This document shows, piece after piece, positions 57,107 through 64,000 of a stretch of DNA of 64,000 nucleotides. Position 1 is the stretch's first letter. The number at the start of each line of letters is the position of its first letter. Below the pieces are notes generated by a model. That model was given only the letters and a program-made list of their open reading frames with translations. It was not told the DNA's origin and did not search any database. The stretch comes from Eucommia ulmoides. Lineage: Eukaryota > Streptophyta > Magnoliopsida > Garryales > Eucommiaceae. A program made the position numbers and the translations under genes. The DNA lies in assembly GCA_016647705.1 (NCBI GenBank), contig CM028335.1:40182712-40246711 (forward strand), read 5' to 3'.

Positions 57107-57379
57107 TATTACCTGCCAAACAAGTCCTACAGGGTGGATATATTATATATGTTGTTACTTGTCAGGCAAGTCTTGTAGGGTGGATATATTATATATAGCA
57201 TATATATTGTTACCTGCCATGCAAGTCCTACAGGGTAGATATATTATATATATTGTTACCTGTCAGGCAAGTTCTGCAGAGTGGATATATTATATATGTT
57301 ACCTGTCAGACAAGTCTTACAGGGTGGATATATTATATATGTTGTTACCTGTTAGGCAAGTTCTGCAGGGTGGATATAA
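57107..57379 (+). repeat. Minisatellite, about six units of 44-55 bp
   Basis: Each unit starts TGTTACCTGYCAGGCAAGT, continues CCTACAGGGTGGATATATTA and ends in TATATA of variable length. Unit starts are near 57107, 57153, 57208, 57254, 57297 and 57342. Upstream (57045-57095) TATGCCATAGTTGTC and GAGGGTCAGTCCTGC resemble part of the solo gypsy LTR at about 31990-32115 (minus strand), so the array probably arose inside such an LTR. The 112-codon ORF across it is a by-product of the repeat. Confidence 0.82.
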
Positions 57380-58000
57380 TAGTATTATAAACAAATGAGT
57401 TAACCAATTGATCTAAATTTGATTGTTCTATTACGATGATATTTTGTTGAGATTTGGATACTGCCCAGTGTTGCTATATTTTATTGGAAAGTGGATGTTG
57501 ATAAAAAAAATACTTGATCCATAAAATGTTTCTATATTACAAAGACAGCACATCGATAAAAATAATTCGAATAGATATTGGTCTATTACTAATGATTGGT
57601 AAATACGGGAAGTGGTTGTTATACTTCCCCTTTATCATCTCAAAAAGTAGGGGTGCATCAAAATATCGGAATGTTGGATTTTATGATATGACAAAATTCA
57701 TATCAAGAATTTATCAATATATGAAAGTCATTTGGCTAAGTAGATAGAATAATTTCCAAATACTCTTAAGAATATTTTTTTTTTTTTTTAAATGCCCACT
57801 TATATGCAATTTTTAAACCATGTAAAAATTTATGCATATTTTATAAAGCAATTTTCATGATGCAATTTTGGAAATATGTTATCTATTTTAAGCAAATATT
57901 ATTGTGTTTAACCATTCCCAAACCCCGAATGATTTTTAAAAAAAATCTTCCACCAAAGGTTTTGTGAATATGTCCGTTGATTGATCTTGTGTGTCAACAT

Positions 58001-59152
58001 TGTTGGCCCTAAGATCTACACAAGAGGGGGGTGAATTGAGTAGTAACAAAAATTTAATCAATAAATTCAAATCCAAGATATCAATTTTCCTAATTGATCA
58101 TTATCTTGTTAAGAAGTGAAAATCTGTTTAGCTAAGTGCAAAGTTAAACAATCATAAAAGTAACAATGCAGCACACAAAGATTTATCTTGGTTCGACAAG
58201 CAACTCTTACCTACGTCCGGTCCCTCGAGCTCCACAAGGATTTCATAATCCACTAACCCTTTGATTCCTTTCCCAGGTAGTTTTATCAATTCAATTAAGA
58301 TAATAATTAAATATATGGACCAAATAAATAGGAAACATATAATAAATAATATATATAAGTAAAACATTTAATTCTCTTAAAAGACTCATTTAATATAGTA
58401 AAAAACGAGGAGGTTTGGCCCAGAAACCAAGTCAGTCAAAAAGCTGACTACAAATTGTAGGTTGACCGAGCACCCTGCCAATTGACTGCCCTCTCCAACG
58501 GTTGGTATTATGACTATTGGCCAGCCTCTGATTAGTTGATCGACCACATGTCCAGTTGATCGATCCGTCTAGTATACTTTTTCTTTTTTTCTTATTCCGG
58601 CTATTGGATTCGTTAGTCAACTGACCCTACGCATTGGTTAACCGAATTAGCTAGTAGGTCACCCATTTCACTTACTTAAGCTATTGTTTTCATTGGTTGA
58701 CCAACCCCTTTCGTCGGTTGATCAAATCAACCCGAAAACACACTATTTTAAGTATTAAAACTATTTTTTCAATTAGACCCTTAACCAAAAATATTTTAAT
58801 GACTTAACACTTTATAAAAACTATATTAGGACCTTAAAATTATCAATTTTTACTAAGACACACATAAGGTTTATTCATTTTTAAGTGTCATGTGTGATCC
58901 TAATTCGGGTTGCATTAAGAGCATAAGGTAATGAGTTGTTTTCACCTAATTGTTTTTTAATGTCTTTAATACTCTAAAAATCTTCATTACCTTCATCTTG
59001 CACCCATATTGAATTCTTCAACGATTATTTTTTTCGACCAATTCTTTCTCTAATTTCAACATATGGAACTTAAATTTGAAACCACTCAATAAAAATATTA
59101 GTTCCTTAAAACATCAATATTTAATTGTCCATCAAAATATTTAGTTCAATAA
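58001..59152 (-). mobile_element. Solo copia LTR with internal deletion
   Basis: It starts TGTTGGCCCTAAGATC and ends TTTAGTTCAATA, flanked by AACAT (57996-58000) and AATAT (59153-59157). It is 1152 bp against 2.1-2.3 kb for complete copies, because sequence jumps at about 58281 (after CTTTCCCAGGTAG). It is inserted in the RNase H part of the copia pol. GGTTGACCGA-like words are at 58450-58730. Confidence 0.78.
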
Positions 59153-60255
59153 ATATATTTAAGAGAATAAAATGATGATGAATCTCAATGTGCTTAGTAC
59201 ATGAGTGTTTTGTAGGATTTTACTGAGCCATATAGCACTTGTATTATTACAGTAAATTGGAACTCATTTCATGCAGACACCAAAATCGTGCAACTGTTGT
59301 TTTATATATAGAACCTGTGCACAACTACCAGTTGTCATATGCTCAACATCAATAGTGCATAAGGTAATCGGGTTATGTTTCTTACTTGACCAAGAACAAG
59401 TGCATGTCCTAAAAAATGACAAGACCCACTAGTGTTTTTACGCCCAACTTTACAACTGGCAAAATCAGCATTGGAGTAACTAATTAACGTAAAATTACTC
59501 CCCATAGGATACCATAATCCCAGACCACATGTTCCTTTTAAATGCTAAAAAATACGTTTACCAGCAGTTAAATGTAACTCTTTTGGACAATATTGAAATC
59601 ATGCACACAAACACACACTAAACGTAATATCAGGTTACTAGCAGTAAGATATAAATGACTACTAATCATATCTAGGTACGTCTTTTCATTGATGTTCTTA
59701 CCTTTGTCATCTTTGTCAAGTTTAGTTGTCGTTGTCATGGGAATTTTATATTCTTTAGCATTTTTCAAGCCATATTTTTTTATTAGCTCTTTGACGTGTT
59801 TGGATTGATTTACAACAATTCTATCGTTTGGTTGCTTAGTTTGAATCCCAAGAAAAAAATGTCAATTCTCCCATCATGTTTATTTCAAACTCAACCTGCA
59901 TTATCTTGATAAACTCTTAGCAAAGATCTTCATTAGTAGATCCAAATATAATATCATCCACATGAATTTGGACTAATAGGATGTTTGTATTAGTTTATTT
60001 AATGAAAAGTGTAATATCACTAAGTACACATCAAAACCTTTCTCAATTAAGTATATGCTTAGTATCTCATACTAGGCTCTAGGAGCTTGTTTGAGACCAT
60101 ACAAGGCTTTATGTAATTTAAAAACACGATCAGGAAGTTTATCATTTTCAAACCCTAGTGGTTGTTCAATGTAAACCTCTTTAGCAATAAAACCATTTAG
60201 AAAAGTACTTTTGACATCCATTTGAAACATTTAAATTCATGAGAGCAAGTAAAAG

Positions 60256-61112
60256 TGATACGTACCCCGCCAAAATAACAAGATTCGACAACGAAAAAGA
60301 ACTCAAGATCGTTCTACGATCAAAATAAAATGATAGACCTCAACCCGTTGTTTACGACAAACAAGAACGTTGGTATATATGACCTCAACTTGTTGTTTAT
60401 TGCGAAACAAGAACCTCGGTATAAGGAAGACGGCACAAACAGTGGTGAAAATTCATATAATAAGTGGTGAATGCCGCGGGAAATCCCGATAAGTTCGAGT
60501 AGTTCTTCAAAGAACCATAGAGAAAATACTCTCACAATTTTCTGAATAATGATTTGACTTCTTTCCATTGATTAGACGCCTATTTAAAAGGTTTTCCATT
60601 ATAAAGAGAATTCCTAAAATAGCTATCCTAATTAAGGCAAAAATCTGGTAAAGAAATAACTCTTACTTGCCTAAAAGAAAAAAAGACAATCAACCCTTTA
60701 ATTGGCTGATCATACGCCTAAAATAGAAAAGGAAAGTTGGGAGCTTTAAATGATTGTGGAATCTTCCATACACGCCCATAAAAGTCAAAAAACAAATAAA
60801 AGAAAAGTAACTATCTTGGCATACAAGCCTTACAATCAGACCTAAAAAGGAATATTCTTAAACATGCCAATTTAATTTGCAAAATTTAAGCTTAGCCTTG
60901 GCCAGATTCATCTAGAACTTGGATCATGTTGATGAATCTTTGTTGATCACGTGGATCATGCTCAATGGGCCTCCACGAATTTGCTTGAGTCCATACCTCC
61001 TGAATCAGCCCGTTGAGTACATCTTTAAACTTCCTTACTCGTGCTCTTATAACTGGCCCAATTGGGACTTGAACTAGATCCCTTGAAGTTGCACTATGAT
61101 TTACATCATTCA
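60256..61112 (-). mobile_element. Solo gypsy LTR inserted in copia RT, duplication AAAAG
   Basis: The 857-bp LTR is flanked by AAAAG (60251-60255 and 61113-61117). On the minus strand it ends GTACGTATCA and starts GAATGATGTAAATC, three bases longer than the usual TGATG. Its first 230 bases translate as the pol tail (SRDLVQVPIGPVIRARVRKF), as in the gypsy LTRs at 6273, 10435 and 20187. A TATA-like TATTTAAAAG (plus strand) is at about 60571-60580. Confidence 0.85.
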
Positions 61113-61299
61113 AAAGCAAATAAAATTCTTATACCTTCTAATATAGCAACAAGTGCCTAGGTTTCATCATGCATTATCCAAATTATTGATTCATTATATA
61201 TTCATACGAGATTTCTCGATACATTCATATTTAAACTGTGTGTTTAATTACTTGGTGCCTAAAAATATTTCTCATTACGTATTTAATTGGTTAAAAATA

Positions 61300-62543
61300 C
61301 CTATCTTGATATTAAAAGGGTGTGATTTATTTTTTTAAAGATAAAACATCAAGTTAATTATCATCATAAAAAAATGGAAGATTGTTAACCGTAAAAAATT
61401 CAAGTCCTATTTTGATATTTTGATGATTCAATTAACTTAGATTTTTGTTTAGAATAATATTGTGCTTGAGATATGTCTGGTATATTAATCAAGATCATGG
61501 TGGACCAAGATAATGAGTTGATGAAATGAGAAATGATGAAAAAAATATGTATGGTTAATAGGATGCCAATCAGAGACATGATGAAGAAGACAATTTTGGA
61601 ACACAATATTTTTGGTATTATTAAGGTAAAACAGCACTTATATTGTTAAATGCTTGATAATCCGACTAGGATCACTCAATGTACGTCAAATTGATTTTAT
61701 GTGCATTTATGTATGTGATTATGTGTATATAATTTTTTTAAAATTTACATTAAAATGAGTTAAAAAAAACCTTTGATAATTAGAATTAATCAACTTACCT
61801 AAATATTCAATCAACTAATTGTAACTGTATTTTGAAAACTTTAAGAACTTGAAATTTGTGATAAAATGGTCAATTGGATTGGAAACAATAGATTGCTAGA
61901 ATCAAGGACCAAAGATTTGATAAAATAGAGCAAAATTGTTGATTGACCTTATTAAACGGTCGATTGATTATTACAGGTTCCCAAAAGGTTTTCAAATAGC
62001 TTTGATCAAAGGGAATGGTCAACTGATTTAGGCCCAGAAGTATTAAAAATGATCTTCAAAGAATCAACTGAATTCAAAACAGTAGATTGATCAAGGTTTA
62101 TTTTTAAACAATTCTGAACGTTTTTTGAAGATCCTTTCACCACAATTTTTACAATTAATATTATAAATTATTTTTTAAATGGTTTAAAATAATTTTGATT
62201 ATTTAGAAATATTTTTCTTGTTTGAAATCAATGGCCTCAAAAAATGCATTTTGGTCCTCAAACTGTCTGATTTCATAGTCTTTTCAATAAAAACTTTGTT
62301 TCCTATTATTTAGGCTAAATCATTGAAAGCTTTTGGGCAAGAATATTGACATTATTTAAGCTATATTCAAAGTCAAAATAATTGTTGTATCTTGGTTTAG
62401 ATAGTAAGAGGTTATGGGATAAGATTTAGGGATCTTTAACCTAAACTAGTTGTTATATGTATCTTCTATTTTTCCTATACTTATACCTGTATTTTTCATA
62501 GAGAATAATCTAATTTTTGGAAAATTTGAATGGAAAATTTATA
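61300..62543 (+). mobile_element. Copia 3' internal end and LTR, truncated
   Basis: CATCATAAAAAAATGGAAGAT (61362-61382) is the polypurine region as at 42320-42338. The LTR start TGTTAACCGTAAAAAATTCA follows at 61383. The LTR continues with family-like but diverged sequence, including GGTCGATTGATTATT words (61960-62100), and is cut at 62543 by the next gypsy LTR. Confidence 0.68.
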
Positions 62544-64000
62544 TGTGAGACCCCGATTTTTTTTTAAAATACAAATAATTTTTATTGCATTTTTATAATA
62601 TTTCGAAAATAGCGGGGCGTGTTTCAAAAATTAAAATGTGATTTAAAAAGTTAGGGGACCAAATTGCAAATGTTTAGAACATTAAAATAAAACTTGATGT
62701 TCAACTAAAATAAAGGGGCTTAAGTGCAATTATACACTTTTAGAGAGAGAAACGGTGGCAATGGCGGTGAGGAGAGAGGCCAGGTGGCCGGCTTCTAGGA
62801 CATGCATACACACATATATATACACGCAGAAATATAGAGAAAAACGGGAGAAGAATCAAGAAGGGAAGAGAGAGAGGGGTTCGCCGGTGTGGGTTCCGGT
62901 TGTCCGTTGTCGGTGTCACCGCCGATGAGGGAATGTGCGGATGGAGTGGGTATGTGCGAGCGTGGATGTATGTTTTGTTCGTTTGTCAGAGTATCGTCGG
63001 CAGTGTGCCGTCGTCGACAGTGACCGTGTATGTGTGTAAGTGTGTCGGCTGGACCAAAACCAGAAAACAGGAAAAAAAAAAAAAAGAAACAGAGAAAGAA
63101 GAGCGAGGGGAGAAAGTTCGGCAGTCGGCAAGGAGCGGTCGGTGAGTGAGGTCATTCGGCAGTGGGTGTCCCTTCGGTCGGTGTTGTTCCGTCGTCACCG
63201 GCGTATGTGGGTTGTCGATCGTCGGCCACGTTGTGTGTGTTGTGTCGGCAAGAACCCAGCAAAACAGAAACAGGAACGGCGTGTGTGCATGGGTGGGGGT
63301 GATTGTTGGTGTAGGTTGGTCAGCGGTGGCTGTGCGTTTATGTGTTCTGGGTGTGTGTGTTTCTGATCCAACCGTGTGTGTGTGTGTATACTGTTCAACT
63401 GACATGGGTTTATGTGGGTGACCGTCGGTTTGGCCGGTGAATGTGTGTGTGGGTGTGGGTGGACAGGAGGTGGTCGCCGGCGGTCGGTGAAGGAGGAGTG
63501 AGAGAGGGGTCGGCGGCAGACGTTGTCGGAAGAAGGAAGAAGAACAGAAACAGGGGAGAGATAGAGAGAATGGGCTGAGACAGACGGGAAACAGGAAAAA
63601 AAAAAAAGAAAGAAAGAAAGGGAGAAATTGCAGAAGCCACCCCAGGAAAATCCAAAAATCATTTCGTGGTCACCAAACGTTTCGAAAACAGGTGAAACTT
63701 CAATCGATTATTAATTCTCGTTAAATTAAATTTTAGTTAGTATTACAAATCCTAAAATCATAATAATTTCGTGACGATTAATTAATTTTAAGTACGCGGT
63801 ACATGAAATTAGTAATGATTCGGGATATAGGGTCTTTATTTCATGATTAGGATATTTTAGATAAGATATTAATTTAGACTTTGCCACTATTAGGTTCGCA
63901 GGCACTGGCGTCCAGATAGAGTGCGGTCAGTGTCAGTTTTGCAAAACGGATATCGAGGTGAGTGTACTGTCTTCTTACCAAACTATTTTTCTATGAATAT
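62544..64000 (+). mobile_element. Ty3/gypsy Tekay/Del-like LTR, cut by window edge
   Basis: It starts TGTGAGACCCCGATTTTTTT. An AT-rich first part is followed by an unusually GC- and GT-rich transcribed part (62750-63600) with CATATATATACACG near 62813. ATCGAGGTGAGTGTACTGTC at about 63951 is shared with the solo LTR 31285-34620. No primer-binding site is reached before the window ends. The overlapping ORFs at 62900-63662 on both strands are simple-sequence artefacts. Confidence 0.72.

Larger units (their letters stand above)
57935..61175 (-). pseudogene. Ty1/copia (SIRE/Maximus-like) pol: RT and RNase H, split by two solo LTRs
   Basis: In minus-strand order: ALVAILEGIRILFAF (61170-61113), the gypsy solo LTR, then [49 protein letters not shown], the catalytic IHVDDIIFGSTNEDLC (HVDD for YVDD), then MMGE, LDKDDKGK and LYLTAS. 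RNase H follows: GLGLWYPMGSNF, SNADFASCKVGRKNTSGSCH, HIEIHHHFI, then the second solo LTR, and VDTQDQSTDIFTKPLVEDFF. Stops include the tryptophan after APRA and several more. Integrase and gag are not present upstream. It is a decayed autonomous-type pol and a possible past source of the pol missing from the gag-only relative. Confidence 0.87.

Noticed and set aside
57094-57380. CRISPR-like repeat-spacer array
   Set aside because: Units are directly tandem with variable AT tails and no unique spacers, and the genome is a plant nuclear one.
57016-57398. 60-codon and 112-codon ORFs with repeated cysteine/tyrosine motifs
   Set aside because: The protein repeat is only the translation of the minisatellite; no start context or homology supports a gene.
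62900-63662. Overlapping ORFs of 80-155 codons on both strands in the GT-rich right end
   Set aside because: Composition is simple GTGTGT/THTHTH and RRK repeats, frames overlap on both strands, and the block lies inside a gypsy LTR. No domain is recognisable.

Overview
The window is AT-rich nuclear DNA of a flowering plant, most likely a eudicot. The evidence is one intron-bearing host gene (the 20S proteasome beta-1 subunit) embedded in plant-type Ty3/gypsy and Ty1/copia retrotransposons, PIF/Harbinger-like and hAT-like MITEs and a SINE-like fragment. Nothing prokaryotic or organellar was seen. Most ORFs are decayed transposon reading frames or low-complexity shadows.

Left third (1-13,640): the only recognised host gene is PBA1 on the minus strand. 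Exon 1 (13,271-13,382), exon 2 (13,039-13,115) and exon 3 (2,223-2,278) join in perfect phase. Exon 4 and later exons must lie left of the window. Intron 2 is about 10.8 kb and holds a 5 kb Ty3/gypsy element (6,273-11,294, target duplication CCATT) carrying its own MITE, plus three hAT-like elements (4,198-4,818; 5,147-6,158; 11,733-12,256). Intron 3 contains a gypsy chromodomain tail split from its 3' region by a PIF-like MITE. A GA-rich leader and two site II-type motifs lie upstream of the PBA1 start.

Middle (13,640-44,600): a truncated Ty1/copia element (RNase H tail plus 3' LTR, itself interrupted) is followed by 2.6 kb without recognisable content. Then comes a nested structure: one solo Ty1/copia-type LTR of about 2.2 kb (target duplication ATATT) is spread over 19,912-44,591. 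Three later insertions split it: a Ty3/gypsy element (20,187-31,145), a long gypsy solo LTR (31,285-34,620, duplication TTTAG) and a gag-only copia element (36,306-44,483, duplication CATCT). The first of these is itself split by an Athila/Tat-like non-autonomous element (24,181-29,533) and a PIF-like MITE (22,988-23,914).

Right third (44,600-64,000): a MULE-like element; a rearranged tract of minus-strand copia LTRs and gag, including an LTR flanked by a primer-binding site on one side and a polypurine tract on the other; a gypsy 5' LTR; a 46-bp minisatellite; a minus-strand SIRE/Maximus-like copia pol split by two solo LTRs; a plus-strand copia LTR; and the start of a long gypsy LTR cut by the window edge. 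The boundaries rest on matching target-site duplications, LTR pairs, primer-binding sites and interrupted reading frames. Family names are from motif recognition alone, without a database search.
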